This document shows positions 17,893 to 25,883 of a stretch of DNA of 64,000 nucleotides, piece after piece; the first letter of the stretch is position 1, and every line of letters starts with the position of its first letter. The DNA lies in assembly GCA_049653745.1 (NCBI GenBank), contig JBASGW010000031.1:43224-107223 (forward strand), given 5' to 3'. The notes under the pieces were generated by a model. The model did not search any database, was not told the DNA's origin, and saw only the letters and a program-made list of their open reading frames with translations. The DNA comes from CANDYO01 sp049653745 (GTDB lineage Bacteria > Pseudomonadota > Alphaproteobacteria > Rickettsiales > CANDYO01). The position numbers and the translations under genes are program-made.

Positions 17893-18474
17893 TTAAGACT
17901 TACAATAAATTTCTCTTTTATCGGTTATAATTATATCTAGTTTTTGATCATGTATTTCATGTATTAACTCATCTACAAGCTGAAAATTAAAACATACTCC
18001 TAAGTAAATTAGTCTAGGATTTTTTCTTTTTAACTCTGCAATAGTATAGTCATAAAATCCTTTGCCACTACCAATTCTATTCCCTTGAATATCACTTGCT
18101 ATTAATGGGGCTATAACTATATCAGGCATTTCTTCTTGTTGTTGTATTTTTGGCTCCAAAATACTTGCAAAAGCATTTGAAGATATAAGCTCTTCACCTA
18201 AGCTCCAGGAGTAAAATTTTAATATTTTTGAAGAAGGATCAATAACTGGTAGAAGATATCTTGAGGCTCTTTTTTTAGTCAAATTTAAGAGGCTTAACTC
18301 TGAATTAATTGGATAATATAAAGCTATTTTCTTATGAGTCTTTAAAAAAGGTTCAATTATTTTTGAAATTTTTCCTATTATTATTTTTTCTAATTCGTTT
18401 TTATCCATGCCAGATAAAGCATCTCTTTGAGTGCTGAAAATCTTTCTAATTTCTTGCTTAGATTTTAAAAACAT
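17893..18474 (-). CDS. fau: 5-formyltetrahydrofolate cyclo-ligase
   Basis: ATP-dependent enzyme that returns 5-formyl-THF to the folate pool as 5,10-methenyl-THF. Family marks: N-terminal KSKQEIRKIFSTQRDAL, the YYPINSELSLL segment, IAPLIASDIQGNRIGSGKGFYD with the nucleotide/phosphate-binding GSGKGFYD (about residues 137-144), and the C-terminal HDQKLDIIITDK. Length (193) is normal. It lies 35 bases upstream of the glycosyltransferase on the same strand and is divergent from chpT across 86 bases. The two minus-strand genes may be cotranscribed but are functionally unrelated. Confidence 0.9.
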   Translation of the reverse strand: MFLKSKQEIRKIFSTQRDALSGMDKNELEKIIIGKISKIIEPFLKTHKKIALYYPINSELSLLNLTKKRASRYLLPVIDPSSKILKFYSWSLGEELISSNAFASILEPKIQQQEEMPDIVIAPLIASDIQGNRIGSGKGFYDYTIAELKRKNPRLIYLGVCFNFQLVDELIHEIHDQKLDIIITDKREIYCKS

Positions 18475-18560
18475 CTTTAAAATAATAAAAGTTAGCTTTT
18501 TGTTAACATTAATATGATATAAGTATGAGTATTACTGCTATAATATCAAGGGATAAATAA

Positions 18561-19166
18561 ATGATTGATAACCTTAAATTATTAGAATTAATGAGTGCTA
18601 GAATGTTTCATGACTTGGCTGGACCAGTTGGCGCTGTTAATAATAGCTTAGATTTTCTAGAAGAAGAATCCTCTTCTCTAAGAGAGAAGGCTCTACAAAT
18701 TATAAAATCTAGTAGTGATGAATCCATTTTAAGGCTTAAGTTTTTTCGAAAAGCTTATGGCTCTATAAACGATAAAATGCTGGATTTACAAAGCTTAAAG
18801 TCAACAATCAACGAATTTTTAGAAAAAACTAAAATAAAAATAACTTGGCTTGAGACTGATATTCTTGAGATTGATAGCTCTATAGCAAAAATAATTATGA
18901 ATTTTACTATTATAGCTGCAGCTTCTATAATTTATGGCGGTTTCTTAGAAATTTCTTGTTCTAACAGAGAATTAAAAATTAAGTTTATTGCCTCCAACTT
19001 AATCTTATCAGACGAGACTATGTGTATTTTGAAAGGTGAATTAGAGAACATAACTCTTTCTTCTTCAAACATTCAAATATACTTCACTCATCTGCTTATA
19101 AAAGACATAAATTATAAAATAAAAATAGATAAAAATACTAGCGAAACTATATTTACATTTAAATAA
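18561..19166 (+). CDS. chpT: ChpT-type histidine phosphotransferase
   Basis: In Caulobacter ChpT carries phosphate from the hybrid kinase CckA to CtrA and CpdR. The N-terminal dimerisation helix holds the phospho-accepting histidine in SARMFHDLAGPVGAVNN (His17), a close match to the family's CHDL-x-GPVGA block. The second half is a degenerate Bergerat-like domain without the ATP-binding N/G boxes, as expected for ChpT. Length is 201 residues. It is the first gene of chpT-cheA-cheW, 20 bases before cheA, so its likely phosphodonor is the neighbouring CheA receiver rather than, or in addition to, CckA. CtrA and CckA are not in the window. Confidence 0.85.
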   Translation: MIDNLKLLELMSARMFHDLAGPVGAVNNSLDFLEEESSSLREKALQIIKSSSDESILRLKFFRKAYGSINDKMLDLQSLKSTINEFLEKTKIKITWLETDILEIDSSIAKIIMNFTIIAAASIIYGGFLEISCSNRELKIKFIASNLILSDETMCILKGELENITLSSSNIQIYFTHLLIKDINYKIKIDKNTSETIFTFK

Positions 19167-19186
19167 AAAATATTAATGAGCATAAA

Positions 19187-21856
19187 ATGGATGAATTAGT
19201 AGCAGATTTTATATCGGAAACAACAGAAAGTTTACTTAATTTAGACAATGAATTAGTTGAATTGGAAGCCAATCCAGACAATGTTGATTTATTAAGTAAA
19301 ATTTTTAGAGTGATGCATACTATAAAAGGCACTTGTGGTTTTATTGGATTAAGTAAATTAGCTTCAGTGGCCCATGCTGCAGAAAATATATTAGATAAAC
19401 TCCGTAGCAAAAAAATTACTGTAACCTCAGAAAAAATATCAATCTTACTAGAGGCTATAGATAATATTAAAAGTATAGTAGAACATATTCAAGGAACTGG
19501 CGAAGAACCTCAAACCGATTATTCTGAACTAATTGCAAGAATTAATGCTACTATATCTACCGAAGAAATCTCCGTAATAAATTCACCCACTGCCTCAGTA
19601 TCTATTTCAGAAACAGACAAAAAGCCCAGCGTGGAACTATCATTAGCTGAGTTAGATAAATTATTTGAACATAAAGATCAGCTGCCTGCGGAAGCTCCAG
19701 TGGTAGAAAATAAAATAGAACCTACAAAAGAGCAAACTCCTTCAGCTCCTGAGCCCATTCAAACTATAGAAACAAAAAAAATTTCTACTCCTTCTAAAGC
19801 AACTAGCGAAGAACATGGAGATGATGGCAGTAATCAAGCGATTAGAGTAAAAGTTGAAGTGCTCGATAGCTTAATGCAGGCTGTAAGCGAGCTAGTATTA
19901 AATCGTAACCAATTACTCCAATTAGATCGCGTTATTCATGATGACCGCCTAACTTCTTCTTTGCAAAGCTTAAACTCTTTAACTTCTTCAATTCAAGAAA
20001 TAGTGATGAGCACCAGAATGCAGCCTATAAGCAATGCTTGGCTAAAAGTTCCTAGAATTATTCGAGATATTTCAAAAGAACTTAATAAGAAAATAAATCT
20101 AATAATGATTGGGAAAGAGACCGAATTAGATAAACAGTTAATTGAATCAATAAAAGATCCTTTAGTTCATATGATTCGTAATTCTGCAGATCATGGCTTA
20201 GAAAAAGAGGAAGTTCGTTTAGCTGCAGGCAAACCAGCAGAAGGGACAATCACTCTTCAAGCATATCATTCTAGTGGTCATATTATTATAGAAGTTTCAG
20301 ATGATGGAGCAGGTATTAATCTAGATAGAGTAAAAAGCAAAATACTAGAAAATGGCTTATCTACCGAAGCTGAAATAAACCAACTTAGTGAACAACAAAT
20401 TATTCAATATATTTTTAAGGCAGGATTTTCTACAGCCACAAAAGTTACGGCTCTTTCTGGAAGAGGCGTTGGAATGGACGTAGTAAAAAATAATATTGAA
20501 AGCATCCATGGAAGCGTTGAAATTAAAAGTGTTACTGGCAAGGGGTCTACTTTTATTCTTAAAATTCCTCTAACTTTAGCCATAATGCCTATTTTAATAG
20601 TAGATGTAAAAAATCAAAAATTTGGAATTCCTCAAAATAGTATCTTAGAAATGCTTAGAGTGGGCCCAGATTCTTCTTATGATATAGAAGAAATGAATGA
20701 GCATTTTATTTTACGTCTTAGAGATAGCTTAATACCTTTGGTTAAACTTTCTGATGTTTTAGAATTAACAGAGGATCAAATCAAAAAAAATAATTCTCTT
20801 GAAAAAGATTATTATATAGTGATTTGTGAAGTGAGAGGTAAAAGTTTTGGATTGATTGTTGATAATATCTACGACACAGAGGAAATTGTTTTAAAACCTT
20901 TGCCAAAATTATTAAATTACTTGAATGTTTTTTCTGGAAATACATTATTAGGCAGTGGGGAAGTGGTAATTATTCTTGCTCCAGCTGGAATTGCACAAAA
21001 AACTTGCCTACTTGATAAAGAGTCTAGCTCTATAATTAAACCTAAAATTCAAGAAACGAATATAACTTCTAGTTTTCTTGTAGTTAAATATGAAGGAGTT
21101 CAGAAAGCTATCCCTCTAGAGTTAGTTTCTAGGTTAGAAGAAATTGATATTTCAAAAATAGAAAATATAGGCAATAAAAAAGTTATTCAATATATGAATT
21201 CTATTATGTATTTAGAAACTCTAAACCCCAATTATATTATACCAGAAAAAGGAAAACTTCCTGTGGTTGTTTTTGTAAATAATGAACATATTCTTGGTTT
21301 AATTGTGGAAAAAATAATTGATATAGTTAATCAAAATATAGAAGAAAATTTATCATTTGATCAAAGTAATCTAACTGCTTTAGTAATAGATAATAAAACC
21401 ATGGACATTGTTAATGTAGGAGACTTTTTTCAAAAAATATCTGTTGTACATTTTGAAAATATAGAAAAATCTCCTAATTTTAAGTATAAAATTTTACTTG
21501 CAGAAGATAATCCTTATTTTAGAAAATTTATAGCTCACTCCTTAAAAGCAGAAGGCTTTGATGTTTCCACAGCTAAAAACAGTATAGAAGTATTGAATTT
21601 AATAGAAAATAAAAAAGATAACTTTCACTTACTAATAACAGACATAGATTTAAAAGAAACTAATGGTTTAGAATTAGCTAAGCTCTGTAAACAGCATCCA
21701 AAATCTTCTAATCTTATTATTATTGGCTTAACATCTAATAATGAAAATTCAAAATTAGAATTTACAAAAGATGACAATAAATTTTTTAGCGACATTGTCT
21801 CTAAAGTAAACTCTAATGAATTGATAGAGCTTATTCATTCTGTTTTAAATTCTTAA
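19187..21856 (+). CDS. cheA: CheA-type hybrid histidine kinase with C-terminal receiver
   Basis: Domains in order: Hpt (about 1-110) with the phosphorylated His44 in MHTIKGTCGF; a Pro/Glu-rich linker (about 130-215) with no clear P2; dimerisation helices (about 220-285); ATPase with N box HMIRNSADHG (about 328-337), DDGAGIN (about 372) and GRGVGMD (about 425); a CheW-like P5 domain (about 464-600); a second CheW-like stretch (about 615-735); and a receiver domain (about 767-889) with KILLAEDN and the phospho-Asp in ITDIDL (about 818). A CheA-receiver fusion with two CheW folds resembles kinases of non-flagellar chemosensory systems. No chemoreceptor, CheR, CheB or separate CheY is adjacent. 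Confidence 0.93.
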   Translation: MDELVADFISETTESLLNLDNELVELEANPDNVDLLSKIFRVMHTIKGTCGFIGLSKLASVAHAAENILDKLRSKKITVTSEKISILLEAIDNIKSIVEHIQGTGEEPQTDYSELIARINATISTEEISVINSPTASVSISETDKKPSVELSLAELDKLFEHKDQLPAEAPVVENKIEPTKEQTPSAPEPIQTIETKKISTPSKATSEEHGDDGSNQAIRVKVEVLDSLMQAVSELVLNRNQLLQLDRVIHDDRLTSSLQSLNSLTSSIQEIVMSTRMQPISNAWLKVPRIIRDISKELNKKINLIMIGKETELDKQLIESIKDPLVHMIRNSADHGLEKEEVRLAAGKPAEGTITLQAYHSSGHIIIEVSDDGAGINLDRVKSKILENGLSTEAEINQLSEQQIIQYIFKAGFSTATKVTALSGRGVGMDVVKNNIESIHGSVEIKSVTGKGSTFILKIPLTLAIMPILIVDVKNQKFGIPQNSILEMLRVGPDSSYDIEEMNEHFILRLRDSLIPLVKLSDVLELTEDQIKKNNSLEKDYYIVICEVRGKSFGLIVDNIYDTEEIVLKPLPKLLNYLNVFSGNTLLGSGEVVIILAPAGIAQKTCLLDKESSSIIKPKIQETNITSSFLVVKYEGVQKAIPLELVSRLEEIDISKIENIGNKKVIQYMNSIMYLETLNPNYIIPEKGKLPVVVFVNNEHILGLIVEKIIDIVNQNIEENLSFDQSNLTALVIDNKTMDIVNVGDFFQKISVVHFENIEKSPNFKYKILLAEDNPYFRKFIAHSLKAEGFDVSTAKNSIEVLNLIENKKDNFHLLITDIDLKETNGLELAKLCKQHPKSSNLIIIGLTSNNENSKLEFTKDDNKFFSDIVSKVNSNELIELIHSVLNS

Positions 21857-21870
21857 AAAGAGGTTAGTTA

Positions 21871-22332
21871 ATGGCAAATAGCGATAAGTTTCAAAAATTG
21901 ACTAAATTTGTTTCTGTCAAACTTGGTTCTCAGTATTTTGGAATACCTGTAGAACATGTAGTGGATATTTTATCACCACAAAAAACCTATCCTATTCCTT
22001 TAGCTAAAAAAGAAATATTAGGCTCTATAAATTTAAGAGGAAGGATAGTTACAGCTTTAGATCTAAAATATTTATTAGGTATAAAAATAATTTCTCAAAA
22101 TTTAAAAACTCAAAAATGTATGGTTTTAGAGTTAAATGGAGAATTATTTAGCTTTGTGGTAGATGAAATTGGATCAGTAATCAATTTTACTTTAGAAGCT
22201 TTAATTAAAACTCCTGATACCTTAAGTCCTTTATGGCAAGAGATTTCCCTAGGTATCTTTCCTATTGAAGAAGAATTAGCTATACTTTTAGATATTAACA
22301 AAACTATTGAATCTTTAAAAAACAGTTCTTAA
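21871..22332 (+). CDS. cheW: CheW, chemosensory adaptor
   Basis: Single CheW domain (153 residues) that couples receptors to the CheA P5 domain. Seen are VSVKLGSQYFGIPVEHV, the conserved GSINLRGRIVTALDL strand-turn block (about residues 51-65), and CMVLELNGELFSFVVDEIGSV. It begins 14 bases after cheA with an AGAGG ribosome site and is the last gene of the chpT-cheA-cheW unit. A receptor for the complex must be encoded elsewhere, or the CheA is driven by a non-canonical input. Confidence 0.92.
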   Translation: MANSDKFQKLTKFVSVKLGSQYFGIPVEHVVDILSPQKTYPIPLAKKEILGSINLRGRIVTALDLKYLLGIKIISQNLKTQKCMVLELNGELFSFVVDEIGSVINFTLEALIKTPDTLSPLWQEISLGIFPIEEELAILLDINKTIESLKNSS

Positions 22333-22406
22333 TATCTTACAAATAAAACAAAATTTGTGTATTATATTTTTTTGGTATATAAGCTAAGTCTAACTCAAGT
22401 TATTAG

Positions 22407-22458
22407 ATAGTGTTTAAAAAAACAAATAATTGTGTTAAACGCTATGTTTATATATACT
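22407..22458 (+). promoter_or_regulatory. aroK promoter overlapped by inverted repeat
   Basis: TTGTGT (22430-22435), a 17-base spacer and TATACT (22453-22458) form a good sigma70-type promoter 31 bases before the aroK ATG. An inverted repeat, ATAGTGTTTAA (22407-22417) and TTAAACGCTAT (22435-22445), matches in 10 of 11 positions, and its right arm overlaps the -35/spacer. This layout fits an operator, or a hairpin ending the cheW transcript. Confidence 0.45.
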
Positions 22459-22489
22459 GTAACAATTATTAATTATATGTGATGCTTTT

Positions 22490-23026
22490 ATGTCATACTC
22501 CAATCTTATTTCTATAAATAAACCAATAGTATTGGTCGGAATGATGGGTGCTGGGAAATCCACTGTAGGCACCAGATTGGCCAAAAAACTTAGAGTTCCT
22601 TTTTATGATACTGATAATTTAGTTCAAGAAATGGCTGGATGCTCTATTGATGAGATTTTTAAATATGCTGGTGAAGAATTTTTTCGTACAAAAGAAAGAC
22701 AAGTTGTTGAAGAATTACTTAATTTAACTAATTGCGTAATTTCTACCGGAGGCAGTGCTTTTATTGATCCTATCAATCGCAACTTAATAAAAGAAAAATC
22801 CATATCTATTTGGCTTAGAGCTGATTATGACACAATTCTTGAACGCGTTTCTAGAAGAAACACTAGACCTACCTTAAAAACTGGAAATAAAGCTGATTTA
22901 GTGGAGCAGCTTATTGAAGAGAGATATCCAATATATGCTGAAGCACATATCGCTGTTAATAGCGGTGATGGACCTCACATGTTAATAGTTGACGATATCA
23001 TCCAAAAAATTGCTGAATTTAAGTAG
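22490..23026 (+). CDS. aroK: AroK, shikimate kinase
   Basis: Phosphorylates shikimate with ATP on the chorismate route. P-loop GMMGAGKST is at residues 17-25, the shikimate/Mg site DTDN at about 40, the GE-x-FR-like GEEFFRTKE block follows, STGGSAF (about 84-90) replaces the usual STGGG, and the lid RNTRPTLK carries the expected arginine. Length (178) is normal. aroB, its usual downstream partner, is absent and the next gene is on the opposite strand, so the rest of the pathway cannot be judged here. Confidence 0.92.
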   Translation: MSYSNLISINKPIVLVGMMGAGKSTVGTRLAKKLRVPFYDTDNLVQEMAGCSIDEIFKYAGEEFFRTKERQVVEELLNLTNCVISTGGSAFIDPINRNLIKEKSISIWLRADYDTILERVSRRNTRPTLKTGNKADLVEQLIEERYPIYAEAHIAVNSGDGPHMLIVDDIIQKIAEFK

Positions 23027-23028
23027 AT

Positions 23029-23044
23029 CCTTTTACTGAAAAGG
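23029..23044. terminator. Short hairpin between convergent aroK and hemJ
   Basis: CCTTTT and AAAAGG form a 6-bp stem around ACTG, straddling the aroK end and the hemJ stop. Its position between convergent genes and the T-run in the left arm fit a weak bidirectional terminator. Confidence 0.35.
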
Positions 23045-23470
23045 CTTAACTATAACTAAAATAACCATAATTATCATTAAAACCGTTGGTATTTCATTAA
23101 TGATTTTATAAAAATTAGAACTATAGGTATTTAAGCCTTTTTCAAAGTCTTTTCTTCTTCTTCCTAAAAAATGATGAAAATATATCAAAACTAGAGCCAA
23201 AGTCATCTTAATATGGAACCAAGTACCTAAATTCTTAAAGCCATACATCTTTGCCAATAAAAACCCTAATACAACGCTAATAATCATTGCTGGGTTCATT
23301 ATAAATTTTAATAATCTTTTTTCCATTATTTGAAATAGTTTATCTTGATCTCCACCCTTAGGTACTTGACAATGATAAACATACAGCCTTGGTAAATAAA
23401 ATAAACCAGCCATCCAGCTAATAACAAAGATTAAATGAAAAGACTTTATCCAAAGATAATATTCTTCCAT
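23033..23470 (-). CDS. hemJ: HemJ, protoporphyrinogen IX oxidase
   Basis: Membrane heme-b-type enzyme that oxidises protoporphyrinogen IX to protoporphyrin IX in many alphaproteobacteria. The 145-residue protein has four hydrophobic segments, with conserved histidines in SFHLIFVISWMAGLFYLPR (about residue 12), YVYHCQ and WFHIKMTLALVLIYFHH, plus the HHFLGRRRK loop. It is third in the hemE-hemH-hemJ series on the minus strand, 13 bases after hemH, so the last three steps to heme (coproporphyrinogen aside) are grouped. The gene is convergent with aroK. Confidence 0.93.
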   Translation of the reverse strand: MEEYYLWIKSFHLIFVISWMAGLFYLPRLYVYHCQVPKGGDQDKLFQIMEKRLLKFIMNPAMIISVVLGFLLAKMYGFKNLGTWFHIKMTLALVLIYFHHFLGRRRKDFEKGLNTYSSNFYKIINEIPTVLMIIMVILVIVKPFQ

Positions 23471-23483
23471 AATTTACTCTCCT

Positions 23484-24536
23484 TTAAATTTTACAAAAGC
23501 AATTATTAAAATTTCTAGTGCATTTTTTTTCACTAAATATAATTAAATTATCTTTATTTATAGAATTTTCATTATTTAACATTAATTTTGTTTGTCTTGC
23601 TAAGGCTTTTATAAAATTATTATTTAAATTTAAGCTCTCTACTCTAATATAAGATTTATCACAAATTTGGGTGAATAACTCTTTATATTCTATATCCAAC
23701 TCAACTAAGGTTTCTGAATGATCTGAAACAAAGGCAACTGGAATAACAATAATTGAAATATTTTCTTCGGCAGCTTTTATAATTTCATCTTCCGTATTTG
23801 GTGTAATCCATTTTAAAGGCCCAACTCTACTTTGGTAACAAACAACATAATCTAAATTATCTATATTTAATTCCTTAACTAAGCTATTGCAAGTTTCTTC
23901 TATCTGCCATTGATAAGGATCTCCTTTTTCAATAATTTTTTCTGGTAATCCATGCGCAGAAAATAATATTCTATAATTACCTTCAATATTATTTAATTTA
24001 TTCTTTATCAATTCAACATGTGCTTCAATAAAATTTGGATCGCTATAATAACAGCATACAGCCTTTAACTTTTTATTTTTTAAAGAAGTATCTTTAATTA
24101 AAGTACTAAATTCATCTAATGAAGATTTGGTAGTTGTGGTTGAAAATTGAGGATAAAGAGGTAAAAGCAGAATTTCTTCTGGAGAAAATTCTTCAATTTC
24201 TTTTATAGTTTCTTGAGCAAATGGATGCCAATAACGCATAGAAACAAAAACTTTAAATTCTTGTTCTTTCTCTTTATTTAATTCTTTTTCTAAAGATTTC
24301 GCTTGGCTTTTAGATATTGGTAATATTGTAGATGAGTTTCCCATTCTAGCATAAATTCCCTGAGCTTTTTTTTCTCTCTTAAAAGAAATTATTTTGGCTA
24401 TTATCCAACGAAAAGGATTTGGCAATGTAATGATGTTTGGATCATTAAATAAATTAAAAAGAAATCCTTTAACTGAAGATAGTTTATCAGGACCACCTAA
24501 ATTCATTAAAACTACAGCTATTTTTTTATTATTCAA
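23484..24536 (-). CDS. hemH: HemH, ferrochelatase
   Basis: Inserts iron into protoporphyrin IX. Family marks: VVLMNLGGPD (about 8-17), the FSAHGLPEKIIEKGDPY block with catalytic His (about 190), CYQSRVGPLKWI and PVAFVSDHSETLVELDIEY with the second conserved acidic/His cluster. Length is 350 residues. The start is TTG at 24536: no ATG or GTG lies between it and an upstream stop, and the first in-frame ATG would cut into the first motif. It overlaps hemE by 5-8 bases. The C-terminus ends in three cysteines (C-x6-C-x-C), reminiscent of iron-sulfur-cluster-bearing ferrochelatases. Confidence 0.95.
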   Translation of the reverse strand: MNNKKIAVVLMNLGGPDKLSSVKGFLFNLFNDPNIITLPNPFRWIIAKIISFKREKKAQGIYARMGNSSTILPISKSQAKSLEKELNKEKEQEFKVFVSMRYWHPFAQETIKEIEEFSPEEILLLPLYPQFSTTTTKSSLDEFSTLIKDTSLKNKKLKAVCCYYSDPNFIEAHVELIKNKLNNIEGNYRILFSAHGLPEKIIEKGDPYQWQIEETCNSLVKELNIDNLDYVVCYQSRVGPLKWITPNTEDEIIKAAEENISIIVIPVAFVSDHSETLVELDIEYKELFTQICDKSYIRVESLNLNNNFIKALARQTKLMLNNENSINKDNLIIFSEKKCTRNFNNCFCKI

Positions 24537-25566
24537 TTTTAAACTCTTTAATATAATTAACTAAAAATTCCACATTTTTTACTGGTGTTTTAGGAACCAC
24601 TCCATGGCCTAAATTAAAAATAAATCTTTGATGATCTATATTTTCTAAAACTTTATCTATTCTATTTTTTATAAAATCCTGTGATTCACTTAACAATACT
24701 AATGGATCTAAATTACCCTGAATTATTTTTCCATTACTATGATTTTTAATCCAGGATAGTGGCATATATTGATCTACACTAATTGCATCGCAATCAACTT
24801 GATCACAAAATTTTTCATATTGTAACCCGCTCATCCTTGGAAAGCAAATAATAGGAATATTTGGAATTGCTTTTCTTACATTTTCTATAATTTTTTGATT
24901 TGGTTTAATAACCAATTGTTCATAATCTTCTTCAATAAGCACACCGGCCCAACTATCAAATAATTGTAATATCTCCGCTCCAGCCTTAGCTTGGTTAATA
25001 AGATGATTAGAGATTTGCTCAATAAGACATTCAATTAAACTATCGATAAATAGTCTATCATTATAATATGTTGATTTAATTTTAAAGAAATCTTTAGATA
25101 ATTTTCCTTCAACTATATAAGAAGCAATAGTCCATGGAGCTCCTGCAAAACCAATTAAAGCTACTTCATTAGGTAGTTTTTCTTTAGTATTCTTTATTGC
25201 TTGATATACTTTTTCTAATTTTTTTAAATTTTTATTTTCTAAAATTTTATTAAATTGTTCTAAGTTACTAACTGGATCTAATATAGGACCTTGATTTTCT
25301 TCAAATCTTAAATTTATTCCCATACTATCTGGAATTACTAAAATATCTGAAAAAATTATTGCAGCGTCTAAAAATTTGAATCTTTTTATTGGTTGTAGAG
25401 TTGCTTCACAAGCAAAATTAGGTTCGTAGCAAAAATTCAAAAAATTACTATTTTGCTTTCGGAGTTCTTGATATTCAGGTAAATATCTACCTGCTTGTCG
25501 CATTAACCATATAGGAATATGGGTATTTTTTTTAGATTTATTTAGCAATTCTAATAATGTTTTCAT
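24529..25566 (-). CDS. hemE: HemE, uroporphyrinogen decarboxylase
   Basis: Decarboxylates the four acetate side chains of uroporphyrinogen III. The N-terminal WLMRQAGRYLPEYQ (about residues 20-33) holds the substrate-binding arginines. IFSDILVIPDSMG carries the catalytic Asp. YIVEGKLSKDF, LQLFDSWAG and FNLGHGVVPKTP complete the family pattern. Length (345) is normal. I use ATG 25566; a GTG directly before it (25569) could add one residue. It is the first gene leftward from the proposed replication origin and leads the hemE-hemH-hemJ operon. hemE next to the origin is a known arrangement in Caulobacter and Rickettsia. Confidence 0.96.
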   Translation of the reverse strand: MKTLLELLNKSKKNTHIPIWLMRQAGRYLPEYQELRKQNSNFLNFCYEPNFACEATLQPIKRFKFLDAAIIFSDILVIPDSMGINLRFEENQGPILDPVSNLEQFNKILENKNLKKLEKVYQAIKNTKEKLPNEVALIGFAGAPWTIASYIVEGKLSKDFFKIKSTYYNDRLFIDSLIECLIEQISNHLINQAKAGAEILQLFDSWAGVLIEEDYEQLVIKPNQKIIENVRKAIPNIPIICFPRMSGLQYEKFCDQVDCDAISVDQYMPLSWIKNHSNGKIIQGNLDPLVLLSESQDFIKNRIDKVLENIDHQRFIFNLGHGVVPKTPVKNVEFLVNYIKEFKIE

Positions 25567-25654
25567 CACTTACATTTAATATTATATTTATAATAAATAG
25601 ATAATAGTAGTAGATATTCTTCTGTATAATGTGGATTAAATTATATCCACCTAG

Positions 25655-25663
25655 TTATCCACA
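25655..25663 (+). promoter_or_regulatory. DnaA box, perfect match
   Basis: TTATCCACA, identical to the strong DnaA-box consensus TTATNCACA; inside the hemE-ppsR gap. Confidence 0.75.
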
Positions 25664-25864
25664 TTTATTTGTAACAAATTTAAAATGAAAGATCTAGATT
25701 ATAATGCTATTTGGAAATAGAATTAAGAAAAATATAAACATTAACCACAAGTATATAAATTTAATATCAACATGTGTATTTATCTATTATACTAACTTAG
25801 TAAATTACTGATTATATTAAAAATTAAATTATACAGATTATAGTGCACATACTTATACAGAGAT

Positions 25865-25873
25865 TTATCCACA
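25865..25873 (+). promoter_or_regulatory. DnaA box, perfect match, next to ppsR start
   Basis: TTATCCACA, the second perfect box in the same orientation, ending ten bases before the ppsR ATG at 25884. It overlaps the region where a ribosome site is expected, so DnaA binding could also affect ppsR expression. Confidence 0.75.
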
Positions 25874-25883
25874 AGAGAAAAAA

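Larger units (their letters stand above)
25570..25883. other. Candidate chromosomal replication origin (oriC)
   Basis: A 314-base gap without any gene, between hemE (leftward) and the PpsR/UPF0085 gene (rightward), the gene pair that flanks the origin in Caulobacter crescentus and Rickettsia prowazekii. It holds two perfect DnaA boxes TTATCCACA (25655-25663 and 25865-25873), the one-mismatch boxes TTAACCACA (25741-25749) and TGTGGATTA (25630-25638, reverse), and two copies of TTATACAGA (25829-25837, 25853-25861), also one mismatch from TTATNCACA. Between them is a very AT-rich stretch (about 25750-25835) suited to unwinding. I found no exact TTAA-N7-TTAA CtrA site. Genes on both sides are transcribed away from it. 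Confidence 0.8.

Noticed and set aside
24529..24536. Frameshift or error at the hemH start, since no ATG is present
   Set aside because: A TTG start preceded by an AGAG site and a stop upstream gives a complete first motif, so no error needs to be assumed.
25681..25860. CtrA-binding sites in the origin candidate
   Set aside because: Several TTAA elements occur, but none at the TTAA-N7-TTAA spacing; the AT-rich base composition explains them.
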